Positions 12,203 through 23,900 of a DNA stretch of 64,000 nt are shown here, one piece after another. The notes under the pieces are model-generated. The model made no database searches and had not been told where the DNA came from. It was given only the letters and a program-made list of their open reading frames with translations. The stretch comes from Medicago truncatula. Its lineage: Eukaryota; Streptophyta; Magnoliopsida; Fabales; Fabaceae. The stretch spans positions 40,110,755 through 40,174,754 of the forward strand of contig NC_053048.1 in assembly GCF_003473485.1 (NCBI RefSeq), in the 5' to 3' direction. Position 1 is the first letter of the stretch; every line of letters starts with the position of its first letter. The translations under genes were made by a program, and so were the position numbers.

Positions 12203-12755
12203 TAATCAATATTTGTTCTTAAAAAAAATATCAATATTCATATAAGACAAAATTAACATTAGAGGTGTAAATAAACATATCATATATATTGATATTAGTG
12301 TGCAGTTTGTTACCCAAAAAAGACAAGTTAAATTTATTTTTTTATTCAGTTTCATTTTGTTACGTAACAAAAAAAATAATAAAAATCTTCTTAAAAAAAA
12401 AAAATCTTAGTTACGTTTGTTACTTTAGTAAGATAAGTATATAGCAATTTTGTTACTGATACACCGCCAAAGATAACTAACATTATAATTAAAATATTCC
12501 TTCAAAAAAAATTATAATTAAAATATATGTTTTGAAAAAGTGGATCCAGAGAGAATCGAAGGAGGTTACATAAATTCATAAGCTCCTTGTTAAACCAGAG
12601 GGTAAGCTGAAAATTTAGGCTTATTAAAATATGGCATAAGCAGCTTATGAAACTATGATAAGCTATTTTTATTTATTTACCCAAACACCTTCAAAAAGGC
12701 TTATGGAAGTAGATAAGCCCACATAAGCTCAAAATAAGCCAATCCAAACGGGGCC
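11877..12755. mobile_element. Non-autonomous DNA transposon with GGCCCCGTTTGGAT termini
   Basis: An 879-bp element starting GGCCCCGTTTGGAT and ending with its exact complement. Beyond this core, both arms are rich in AAGCTTAT-type words in inverted orientation. No transposase is visible. The interior holds a (TA)n microsatellite at about 12163-12198. I could not settle a target duplication: the flanks read ATTAT and ATAAT, which extend the inverted repeat rather than forming a direct one. The superfamily is therefore open (hAT or Harbinger). Confidence 0.75.
12163..12198. repeat. (TA)n microsatellite
   Basis: About 18 consecutive TA units inside the DNA element at 11877-12755. Confidence 0.9.
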
Positions 12756-13430
12756 ATAATGACTACTTCCTAATTACTATGTTATAGCTTTTTCTTTATT
12801 TATTTTGCTATAAAATACTTTTTATCCGTTTTTCTTCACATGTTTACACAAATTAATAGCATGTTTGCTTTCATGAAAGAAGAAATTAGAAAGACAATAG
12901 TCATTTGACAACTTATTCTTTCTCTTTGCGATTATAGTTAAAGATATTATTGACAAAATAAAAGTTAAATTATCGTTGCACCTTTTCTTTTGAGGGGACG
13001 ACACATTGCACTTAATACATTAGATATCTTTTTTAAAAAAAGAATAACACAAAACAAAAAAGGGTGAAGGACTGCAAAACCATTAGTTTTTTGTGAGAAA
13101 TAATTTTTCGATTTAAAATCCTTAAATAATTAAAGACTGCAAAACCCTTCTATAAAGAAAATTGAAAAATTGAATTGTAAATATTCTAGTGACATTGAAT
13201 TGGACCGATCACCACACTCACCTATGGCCGCTAATCCTCTCTCTTGTTAATTTCTGATAACCATTTGGATTGGACCGTTTTTTCTCTTTGTGGTGTGTGT
13301 ATTTAACTTCTTAATTATAGAACTCAATTATCATCCAAGGGACACTCAAAATTAAAAAGAGGATAAGGTTAGTCTCTCTATTTATATGTGATGTGATATT
13401 TTCTTCAAAAATACAAAATACAAAACAACA
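12756..13430. promoter_or_regulatory. Upstream region of the GRF zinc-finger gene
   Basis: No gene is visible in this 0.7-kb stretch. A TATA-like word, CTATTTATATG, lies at about 13378-13388, some 45 bp before the start codon at 13431. It is a plausible core promoter with a very short 5' leader. Confidence 0.3.
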
Positions 13431-14502
13431 ATGACTTCTCGTGTGAGTGCTGCTCCTACATGCGACTGTGAAGCAAAGTGTGTCATATTTATCTCAAGAA
13501 CAAAAAAGAACCCAGATAGACCTTTCTTTAGGTGTCCATATTATGGTCAGGTAAATTAATACAAAGAACCTTACCGTAATTCACATTTTGAACCCATGCC
13601 ATTTGGTATTTGGTTCATGTAAATATATTACTTTTGCTTTTAGTTTCTATAATTTTTGTTTTCGTCCTTGCAAATTTATATACCATATTTTATTTTCGTT
13701 CCTCGATATTATGTTTCAGTTCTTGCAAAATTTGTCATATTAGAATTAGTCTCCACAATATGAAAATTTGATTTTCCTTGCTCTAATATGAGTGAAAAAA
13801 TGACTAAAATAAATACTGCATGAATATCATAGAAACTAATATTTATAGGAATAAATTTTGTAGGGATTGAAACATAAATATTGAATATATTTTTGTACCA
13901 AAAAAAAAACATAAATACTGCATGCATATCATAGCAACTAATGTTTGTAGGAATAAATTTTATAGGGATTAAAACAAAACAATAGAGACAAAAATAAAAC
14001 AAAATATATTTAGCTAGAAGACTATAAATAAAATAAAAATTTTACAAGACTAACAGCCAGCCTTTTCAAAATAAAAATAAAAATTATGTTTGCAAGGATC
14101 AAAGTATATTTAATTAAACCAGTATCTTAAGTTAATTAAATTAAACAGTGAATTATTAATTTTTTGCTGACTATGTTGCAGATAAGAAAGACACATTGTG
14201 ACTATTTCATGTGGGAGGATGACTTCATTGCGTCCCAAGCTGCAATGGTTGAGTTGCAGGAAACCACGATTGAGAGAAAGATGGAAGCCATGATAATTCA
14301 AATGAATAAGGATATGAAAGCCATGAAAATTCAAATTAATAAGGATATGGAAGCTAAAATTAATGAATTAAAAAGAGATACGGAATACAAATTTAATATA
14401 TTAGAGCGGGAAATTGAAGCCATGACATTCCAGATTTCAGCAGATGTGGTAGCGTTCGATATTAAGCATCTCTCTTTGGGTGGTTTGAAGGGTTCGAAAT
14501 GA
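13431..14502 (+). CDS. Small GRF-type zinc-finger protein with coiled coil
   Basis: Two exons, 13431-13550 and 14182-14502, joined by a GT-AG intron that keeps phase. The product is 146 residues. The N-terminal 50 residues follow the plant GRF zinc-finger pattern: CDC near residue 11, NPDRPFFRCPYYG near 30-40, then THCDYFMWED across the splice junction. The metal ligands would be the Cys of CDC, the Cys of FRCP and the Cys/His of HCDYF. Residues of about 60-130 form a charged, heptad-rich helix with a near-repeat (IQMNKDMKA / IQINKDMEA), so dimerisation is likely. GRF fingers bind nucleic acid in better-studied proteins, but many plant members of this size are uncharacterised and often sit in or near transposons. 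Function unknown. Confidence 0.75.
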
Positions 14503-16110
14503 TTTTATCTTTCGAGTCAAGATTGAAGCTTTCGATAGATAAGGTAGTGTTTGATTTTAAGCGTCTCTCTTGGAGTTGATTTATGGAAAAAAGAAATGGG
14601 TGTCCCTTGTATCTTTTACGAATGGCATTCAAATCCTCTTCTTCGTACTTTTAGATATTTTGTGTGGTATTTTTTTCTTTCTTTCAGCGGAGTACAATTG
14701 ATGTATTAGACTTGGATTATGTGTGTGTTTTGTTTATAATCAAATGTTGATGTAAGGTTTTTTCTTGGCTAACCTTTAAAAAAAACTCAATGTCATTACA
14801 TAACTTAAAAAATGATTTAAGTTTCAACTTGCTTCACGCCATAACTTTGTGAGTTCTTTTTGTCACGTGTGGTGGTGCAGCTCTTACACAATTAAAATAA
14901 CAAGTGTTCTATTCATATGCATGTCAAGAGGAAACGCATAGAATTCAGTAAAATAATAATTTACCCATATCAAGCATGCATCTAATACTCTAATTTAACT
15001 TGTAGTCCAATATTCTTTTATGATAAAACACCATAAATATTATAAGTATATTCCAAAGAATCAGAAGAATGTGCCACTACTCTATAGTTCTTTATGAGCA
15101 ATCCATTATTCTATAATTAGTATCGTATAACTTAAAGAAAGAAAAAAATGTCACAAAAAGAGTGTAAATTTTATTTTATTTTATTTTCAATATAATTACA
15201 ATTACTTTTTTCTAAGTATATCATCTAATTAAGACTGTGTGCATCACTTTCTAGAGTTATTACTTTTCACATTACAATATTTATGTAGATGATATTCAAG
15301 TAATAGTTTTTTTTTTTTTTTTTTTTAAAAAGGATAATCAAGTAATAGTCAATTTGATAAAATTGTTATTATCATTATAAATTTGCATGAAATAACCTAA
15401 TATGATAATTTGTGTGACCTAACTATGGGATAATGAAATCCCCGGTCTTCTATGATATATAATGTCTTTATGGTACTGCTTTCAGCTCAATGAATTGGTA
15501 AAATAGAGTTTAATATATATTGTATGAGGAGATGCATATTAATATGGAATGATCAGGAATATTATCTAATAATATAGTTTTACTAAAATATTATTTATGG
15601 ATTTCAAATTAAAAGATATCATCTTAAAATTTGACTCAAACCTCAATATGTGTTGAACCAATCAATTCAATTCTACCATCACTATACAGTTAATTGATAG
15701 TTGTTTTTAATGGAAAAACAAGTAGAATATGAAACTGTTTTTTTTTTAGGGAAATAATGAAACTGTTATATGCAAACACGCCAACAGAAACTGGAAAGAG
15801 GTCTGCATTATCATTTGATGAGTTAGGGGTAAGTTACTCTAATGGTAAATATGATTCGATTTTAGAACAAAAGAGTTGTAAATCACATGTTGAATGAAGG
15901 AGATTAAAAAGTTTGATGTTCTGAAAATGAAAAATTATATTTGATTGTAAAAAAAAAATGAAGAAAAGAGAATTTTTCTTTGATATAGGTAAATTAGATA
16001 ACTAAGTGACTTTTAACTACACCAATCCCATTTTGTTAAAGTTTTATACACCAACTCCCATATATGATAGACAAATTAACTTGTGTATCATGTTAACTGA
16101 ATTCATTTGG
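14503..16110. other. Intergenic, no gene seen
   Basis: AT-rich sequence with homopolymer T near 15307-15327 and many short interrupted frames. Nothing with family support on either strand. Confidence 0.4.
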
Positions 16111-16112
16111 GT

Positions 16113-16290
16113 TGGTATGGTGGTATTGACTTGAGATTTGAGAATGTGCTCCTCCTCGAGGTTTGAGGTTCAATTCCCTCCGGTGCCAATCTATTGGATG
16201 CCAATCAAATGACTTACATTGTGATTAATTCAGCAAATAATAATGAATTCAAAATCTCAATTTCAAGGAGATGGGTGATTATTTGAGCTT
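16113..16290 (+). mobile_element. Degenerate tRNA-derived SINE (GGTGCCAAT type)
   Basis: The segment 'ggttggtatggtggtattga' to 'ggttcaattccctccggtgc' has the spacing and wording of an RNA polymerase III promoter. The box B match is GGTTCAATTCC at about 16168. The wording resembles an abundant Medicago SINE. The 3' part is decayed and no clear target duplication is visible. Confidence 0.5.
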
Positions 16291-16299
16291 TATCATGTT

Positions 16300-17225
16300 A
16301 CCCTTAATTTTATGCCTATAGTTAATGGGTGAAAAGCATGACAATATATTTTGAACTATGTGAAGGGTTAGAATCAAAATATCATTAATTAGTACTTAAA
16401 CTTAATTTCTTTGTTTTATCTTTTTTTGGTTATAACTTAATTAATTCCTCTTTTTTTTCAGCAGAAGGGTGATCACTAAAACGTCCCTAAATGAATATAA
16501 ATCTTCATGATGTTGTTCATTTCATGAAAACGATGAGCTTCATCATTGATATAAAAGAGAGAGCATGTGCACTAGCTACTAATCTAGGGTTTCTTATATT
16601 ACAGGTATCTTGCTATTATTAGCATGCATTTCAACATGATCAACATAGAGATATGTTGACGGCCCAAAGGGTATGGATATCGATGCAAATATAAATTTTT
16701 CAAAAGGAACAATCAAAGTATTTGATTATATGCATATATAATAACATCGAAATCGGCTAAAATCTTATTTACAAAACTTTGGAATATTTTGTTATTTCTT
16801 GTTCTTTTGAATTTAAGAAGCTGGACAAATGCAAAGTGTTTGTTGCTGATCATTTAGAAATTCATATAATGATTTTTTTTTAACAAAAAACTCAAATAAT
16901 GAAACATTCCCCATCTTCCTCTTCCAACACCCTCAAGAACAAATAATAATTAATGTAAAAAATTAATTAGATCAATATTCAATATCAAAGTATATATATT
17001 CCCTAAAAAAAAATATAGAAGTATATATATTGTAAATTGAAATCTTTTGGCTAGCTAGAACATAAAAAGACATCGATATACTTAGATCTATACTCTTGTT
17101 TTGAAGAAAATATATGCATATACCTTTTGAAGGATAGGAAAAACTAAAATTTACCTGGATGTATATGAAGGAGAAAAAAGGGTAGTTTTCCTTTGGCTTC
17201 TTGATGATACAATACAAACTAGGAA
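16300..17225. other. Intergenic, downstream of MIR166
   Basis: No coding sequence is supported. As the MIR166 hairpin is read on the minus strand, this stretch would be the 3' part of its primary transcript or untranscribed spacer. Confidence 0.35.
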
Positions 17226-17227
17226 AG

Positions 17228-17414
17228 CTAGGTGTGAGGAATGAAGCCTGGTCCGAGATCACTCTCAATATCTCATCCCATGCATGTAATGACTTGATAA
17301 TATATATAGATATATATATAGATGTATGAACATAAATTAATCAAGAATTATTGAAAGGGAAGAAGAAACATGATGTGTGATGATCTTGGAACAAACCTCA
17401 TTCCAAACACCTCC
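17228..17414 (-). ncRNA. MIR166: MIR166 precursor hairpin
   Basis: On the minus strand the 3' arm contains a 21-nt word at 17256-17236 that begins TCGGACCAGGCTTCATTCC. This is the canonical miR166 sequence apart from its final bases. The 5' arm carries a matching star segment at 17404-17384 beginning GGAATGAGGTTTGTTCC. Aligned by hand, the two arms pair with only two mismatches plus several G:U pairs and leave 2-nt 3' overhangs, as expected of a Dicer-like 1 product. Pairing continues outward (AGGTGT with ACACCT) and inward (AGATCA with TGATCT). The terminal loop region is about 125 nt. miR166 guides cleavage of class III HD-ZIP mRNAs, controlling leaf polarity, vasculature and, in legumes, root and nodule development. 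The exact family member letter cannot be assigned here. Confidence 0.93.
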
Positions 17415-17529
17415 TTTCCTTCCTTTGAAGACAAATCTCTCTCACTCAATACTCACTCTTTGAAAACAAAAGTTTAGAAATAGGCCTCTCACAAAGAAAG
17501 GGAATCCTAGGAGGGTAAATAAAAGGAAC

Positions 17530-17575
17530 AATATATATGATGAAATTCCAACCATGTTAGACATATATAGGTAAT
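17530..17575 (-). promoter_or_regulatory. Putative TATA boxes of the MIR166 primary transcript
   Basis: Read on the minus strand, CCTATATATG (about 17562-17571) and CATATATATTG (about 17532-17541) lie 120-170 bp upstream of the hairpin. Either would suit a short pri-miRNA leader. Sequence similarity only. Confidence 0.3.
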
Positions 17576-17599
17576 AATAGGTAGGTTTTTGAGTAACAT

Positions 17600-19125
17600 A
17601 TTCACTCTCTCCCCTGCAGGCTCCATCTTATGTGTATGTCTCTTTCTCAAGGTTCGAGAGAAAACAAATAAAGGCCTGCAAAGCACTCAAGTTTCCAATC
17701 ACTACACCACTACTATATAATAATTCAAATTCAATTAATAGAGGACAGACAAAGTAAGAGAGAGTTAACATAAAGAAGTCTTCAATAAGGTAAACAACAT
17801 GATAGACAGGTCACTATAACAATACAATAATGAAAAAGTATGGATGGATGGATGTTGTTGTCTTCTTCTAAGGCTAGCTGTAACTTTATGACAAAGAGGA
17901 ATGAATGACTAGAGTTGCTTAGAGACCAAGATACCCTACCATTGGGATAACCTGAATTCACACTATCAATTTAACGGTAACCGTTGAATCAAGATTCAAC
18001 GGTTTAGATGATATTTTAAACCTATATGTACTATGTTAATTGTTCGATCTAAATCTAACGATCGCCGATAAATTGACTAGGTTAGGAAAACCATTTTCAT
18101 ATTGTTTATACCATAGGACAGACTATTTCTGTCTCTTTAAAGGAAGGGAAAGGTAACTAAGCACTGAAAATAACGAGGAGGACCAAAAGAAAAGCATCAT
18201 GGGCCTCCACAAGCAAGGTACATATTTTCTTGATCATTATATCAAATCAATTAAAGTTAGGGGTCGTTGGAGTCACATACGCGGAAAGATAAAGCTAGGT
18301 ATATTCAACAACTACTACTGCTAACAACTGTGGAGATATCTACATCTTCAAGGAAAAGTGTGTCACCACTGATCTTACTTTTCAGTATGTCACTTTTTTC
18401 CTTCTTAATGGACTACATGTTGCTGCTTATATTCTCACGTATAGTCACTTATTTTCAAATGTTTGATCTTTTTTGGGAAAAAAATATGCATTTTTTTCTC
18501 AAGGTATCCCACCCACATCTACAAACTAGTGAGATTAATTCTTTCTATAGTATCTAGTGTAAGCATCTCTTAGATGGTAAGTTTTAGGGAGTTTCCATTT
18601 GTGTTAGTCAGAGTTCAAATAAATGACTGCATAGTATTTTGGCTTTTGTATATGGAATGAATTTGGTTGAAAGGTGAGAATTCACTTGTTTGTCCTATAG
18701 ATTTTTCTTTAGGGCATAATCACGTCTAAACGGCGATATAAACTTTTTAGTTGACTTCCATGATCATTTGAGTTCAACTAAAGATGATTTAATAATTTTA
18801 ACATATAATTCACAATTATGTTTTAAATGTTGATGTTACAATAAGATTGTTATTTGGTGATAATTAAAGTTAATAGGAATTTTATTTTAAAACAGGGTCA
18901 TGTTATCTGATGCCTCGGTGTTCCTAGGACACAGGTTAAGAAAGTAAAAAAAATTAATTAAGTTGAAAATGACATTTTTTAGCATTTTCCTTTAAAAAAA
19001 AAAGGGAAATAATAGTATTTTTCTTCTCTCTCTATTGAATGGTGGTTACAAAATTACTTGTAGATATAAAAGCATAGAGAGAAAAAAATAGAAAGCAGCA
19101 TATTTATCTTCTAATAAAATCAATT
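17600..19125. other. Intergenic, no gene seen
   Basis: Upstream flank of MIR166. No open frame here shows a recognisable domain. The stretch may hold distal regulatory sequence for the microRNA gene. Confidence 0.35.
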
Positions 19126-19129
19126 TTTT

Positions 19130-19262
19130 ATCGCCCGTAGACTTATCTCAGTTCGTAGAGGACATTGCTTAATATAGATAGGGATCCGTGTTCGAACTCC
19201 GGACACCTTATTTGTTAACTTTAAGAGGTGAATTACTAGAGAGTAGTAATTGAATTCCAACA
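19130..19262 (+). mobile_element. tRNA-derived SINE remnant (TTCGAACTCCGGACACC type)
   Basis: It has a box A-like 'tatctcagttcgtagagg' near 19145 and a box B-like GTTCGAACTCC near 19192, with about 33 nt between them. The word GGACACC and 'aggtgaatt' follow, as in a common Medicago SINE family. It is too diverged and lacks the folding to be a functional tRNA gene. Confidence 0.6.
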
Positions 19263-19269
19263 AGTTAAG

Positions 19270-20984
19270 AATCAAGAACGCCAAAAGATCTCATGAATCC
19301 AAATATTTTTTATGATATTCATGGCATATCATTCATCCCAGGCAGCAGTGAGTTGTGCATTGTCTCATGTCTTTCATATACTCTTTTTGTTTCCATTATT
19401 TTGAAAAGCAATTGAGGCATTGGCGAAACGTCATATCTTATCAAACAGATCTCAAAGGTCGAATAATTGATGCCTATTATTAGCTCATGTAATGTACATT
19501 GTTCATAAGATTATCTCATCATATTTTTAGTGCATTTTTCATCTTTTGCTTTCTCTCGACCTTCTTCCAAACCACTTGCCCCACAACATTTCCAATCAAC
19601 CTTTTTCTTTTTGTTTGGTCTATTTTCCTCCTCCTATATCCTCCCTATTTTGTGTTCTCCCAACTCACTGACATAAATATAACCTTTCAATGCAAAAGGA
19701 AAATAGAGCAAGGGAACAAACAAGTTCATTGTGCACATGCTACTGATTTTTGCATATCTCTCTTGTTTGCTTTTAAAGTTACAAAGCTAAGATGTTCTAT
19801 AACTGCAAATATAACTGTATATGTCATGAAAGAATCATGTCACTCTTGAGAGTTCACATAAACATCTAATTTCATCATTTGAAGCAAATTTGTAGACACT
19901 GCAAGAACTTTATAACGTTATTTTTGTGTATGTGTCAATAATTTTTCATATAGACCAATGAAAATCCAAAGAACTTGCTTTTATGTATAGTGCCATATAT
20001 ATAAATGCCAAAGTGTTGGGGAAAATCACTCTTCTTGGTCCTACCCACAAAACCTGTCTTATGGTAACCAGAATCATTTGCTTATCAATGTTATTTTAAA
20101 AACTTGTGCATTGATTAAAGTTAAGAATCCAACGTGTGCAAAAACTAATTTCCATGTCTCTAAATAAATAGTACTATAATAGATACGCTATCACATAGGA
20201 ATCAAAGCCTGCTGATCTGTTTTTGTCTTTGCATAAGCACTTCAAAATGCTTATCATTTTTAATTAAAGTTTAAACATATAAGTATTCTAATACAAAGTG
20301 AACACATTAGCCATATAAAATATAAATAATACTCCTAGTACTGATCATTGAACACATTAGCCATATAAAATATAAAGAATTATGACATGTACAACAACAA
20401 AATAGAATAAAATGTGCCACAAAAAATAAAATAAAATCGTTAAAACAAATAAATCAATGAACTTGTTTTGCAAGTTGCTAGAGATTATAAATAAGTATTT
20501 GAACAATTGTGATCACTCTAAAGTCTTAAAATTCCTCAAATAAATGGAACAACTTTAGGGAACTACAGAAGGGTCACGGTTCTAGCTGGGATATAAATCA
20601 AAATATACCCTATGTATGGGAAAATACTAAGCCCTTATTATTGGAAATGAGTATACCCTCTTATTCTGACATTATTGAGCCTTTGGAAGTAATTTGAATA
20701 AGGAAAATCTGTAACCATGTCTACCCCTTGTTTACCCTTGACTGTAACTTAGCTCACTCCAATTATTGACCAGTCTCCAACTTGAGACACCATTGAGAAT
20801 GAGTAAATGTAAAATCATGATCATATGATACAATTCTAGAAGTAAAGACTGACAATGGAAGACCATGCTAAGAGAGAAGAATGTACATACTAAAACTATA
20901 TCTTCTACAGACTAATTTACAGCCATTGGGTTGGAGCAAGCGAAGGGTAGAGCACAGGGTAGACTATAATCACTGGAAAGAGCC
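19270..20984. other. Spacer 3' of the ankyrin-RCC1 gene
   Basis: AT-rich intergenic stretch. The last few hundred bases before 20985 probably include the 3'UTR of the minus-strand gene. A local direct duplication, 'gaacacattagccatataaa', occurs at about 20301 and 20350. No other feature is supported. Confidence 0.4.
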
Positions 20985-23900
20985 TTAACATGGTTGTCTT
21001 TTGACAATCTTTACACTGCTATAGAAGCGTTTGAGATCTTTCATAGCTTTTTCCTCGATTTGAATAGACCTAATGGAGGATGGTGATTCCACTTCGGGTT
21101 TGAACCAGCGGTTCACCCCAGTTGCTTCAGATGGTGAGCCTTGACCAGTAGCTATAGTGAATCCCGAAGTTTTAGTTTTTGGACTACTGGAAAGGCCTTG
21201 TTTCTTTACCTGCAACCAAACAATTCTTAGTTGAACACTAAACACTATTGTTAAGAGTATATGAAAATCAGGATCAGGCTCCTCTAAAGTGAGGCATTTT
21301 AGAGAGTAAAGCGGGCAATGTGAACCATTGAAAAACAAATCATGGGTGGTTAAATATCAACCCTTGATTTTTTTCACTTTATTAACTACTCACTTTAGTG
21401 GAGCCAAATCCTGAAAAGTAAAATATAAAATCTTAGTTTATATCATAGAACTAATTTCTTATCTTAAGGCAACTCTTAATATATGAAAATAAGATAATAT
21501 CTTAATATTATGTTATTTGGATACTTTCATATAACAACCGAGACCAAAGAAATACCAAAATTCAATTGAAAAAATACTTTACAAACACAATACCATGAAG
21601 AATTAACACATGAAAGGAAGCTTTTAATTTACAAACCTGTTGCATTTGGATGTCCCTTAAAGACAGCCTAGAGGAGGATTGAGGAGGGGTTACTGAAGCA
21701 GCCCAAGGAGGGGTATTTTTATCTCCATCAGATGCCTGAGAATTTCTAGTTGGCGCAACAGGTATTGGGCTAGAAAGAAGAAATGAACTCAACTTTATTT
21801 TCCCACCACTGCCAAAGTCAGAAAGATCTTCCACCTTGACTTTAACCTCAGCTAGCTTGTTACCTTTTACTATTTTGCTCTGTTGATCCTGGATTTCACG
21901 AAGAGTAGAAGGACCCTTCAAAAACTTGGCCCCACCCCAAGCAGGACCTTCATTTTTTGGTGTCGGTGGAGGAGGGGGAGCCACCTCTTTTGGGACTTCA
22001 TCAAGAGCACCACTCAGAAACATAGAAAGCCCACCCTTCTTGTTCTTCTTCTTGGAAACCTTTGGGGACTGACCCGTACCCTTCACCAACTCTGAAGTAT
22101 CTTTCTTTTGAACAACAAAACCTAAATCTTTTTCACCCTGGTCTTCCGTGGAATGTTTGCAGATATCCTCTTCCACCTATCAAACAAAGTTGAGTATTAA
22201 GAAGTGCAATATATGGAAGGAACTGTGCAATTTATTTTTCTGAAATATAGAAGAAAAAAGAAATTTGTGATGATCTGTTCTTCAAAAATATAATAATATA
22301 TTTGTGTTAGATGAAGATGGAGGTTCTTCACTTCATAATTACTTCAAATATGATTTCCTAGGCATTTATAACTATTATTATATCATCTTTGTTAGCCAAA
22401 AGGACCAATACTTCTACAAATATTCAACAAAAGAAAGGAAATCGCATATCTACTTTTCTAAAATTAAATATTTATAGACTTGGTTGACTGTTTCACTAAG
22501 TGAACCAATCCCGAGACAGTATCGTCACAAGGAACAAAGGAAGATTTTCATGGAGTGTTATGAGCTAAGAGTGCCTTCATACTCCAGATTATAAGTACAT
22601 AATTGTCTTTATATATTACACAGTCACTTCTTTTTGCTAGAAACCGCCCTCCACAGTCAACACGCAAGATATTAAGAGGGAAAAGAAATTCAATGGAAGT
22701 TTATTTCAAGGTAGGTAGCATGAACAACACATTGGAAACCAACCTTTGAATTAGGAGCAGTCTTGATGTCAATGTCCAATAGGTCTTCAGATTCGGGGAC
22801 CACTTCACTTTTAGAATAAACAGACTCTATTTCCGTCTGCTCTGTGTTTGATTTATTGGTGCTCTTTCTCCTTTGTTTTTTCGATGATTTACCTTTCTTA
22901 CTACCTTTCCCTTCTGGTAGAATAGAAGATGACTCTTTATTCCTTGGGGTCTCTACCGGAATACCTAGCTCTGCAAGTGAGCTCTCAAGTGCTGACTTGG
23001 ATTGAAGTTTTGCAATCTGCTGGTCATCGAGAAGATGTCCTTTAGACTGTTTAGTTTCAAGCATCTCAATCTGCTGCAACTTCTTCCTTATAGCTCGAAC
23101 TACTTTCGACATTTCACTATCCGGATCATCCTTGGGCTGTAGAAAGGAATCTGACCTTTGAACTTTCTCCAATTTCAGTGCAGACATTTTCATTGGTTTG
23201 TCACTAGTCCTTTGACACTCTATCTCGTAATCATCCTCTTCACTGTCAATGATGACAGGGAGTGTAGCAGTTGGAGTTGGGAGCCGACGGTAACTCCACG
23301 GCTCGGATGATCTCTGGTCTAACAACCTCTCAAGGTTTGCCAAAATATCTAGTGAAGCACTTGATACAGCATGGGTTGAAACTGAAAATATATAATCAAG
23401 GTTGCGCATGACAATGTCCTGAAACCAGTAAATAATATGATGCTTAAGTATATATGAAACCCACCTTTGGTAACGTACAAGATACAAATCCAACTAAATA
23501 TATCAATAAGATCACTTAAATATGATGACAGCATTATATAAGCTGTAATGCTCAAGTGTAGTAACTATATTTAATAATAAATTTAATTTTATGATAATTA
23601 TATTGTTAGAGCTATTAAAAAAAAGGAAAGAAATGATGAGGATATAGAGAACATTACTTTCTTCAAAGCAAGACGTAGCAAATGTTGTTTAAGACAAAGC
23701 TTGACAACAATTAATTTGTTCAATGTTCACATCATTCTTAGAATATTCATTTTGTATGTGTCTTATGGAAGAGACTTTTGAAATCCTGAATTTATGATCA
23801 ATGAAGAGTTGAGTCCTTATTATAAAATATTAACAATCAATTTGGTGTCATGCTGCATTTTTTAAAATGCAGGCTTGTCAAATTCATATCTTCACGGGGA

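Noticed and set aside
19130-19262. tRNA gene (box A/box B-like words and TTCGAACTCC)
   Set aside because: The spacing is right, but there is no cloverleaf pairing, and the flanks match a legume SINE family. Kept as a SINE remnant.
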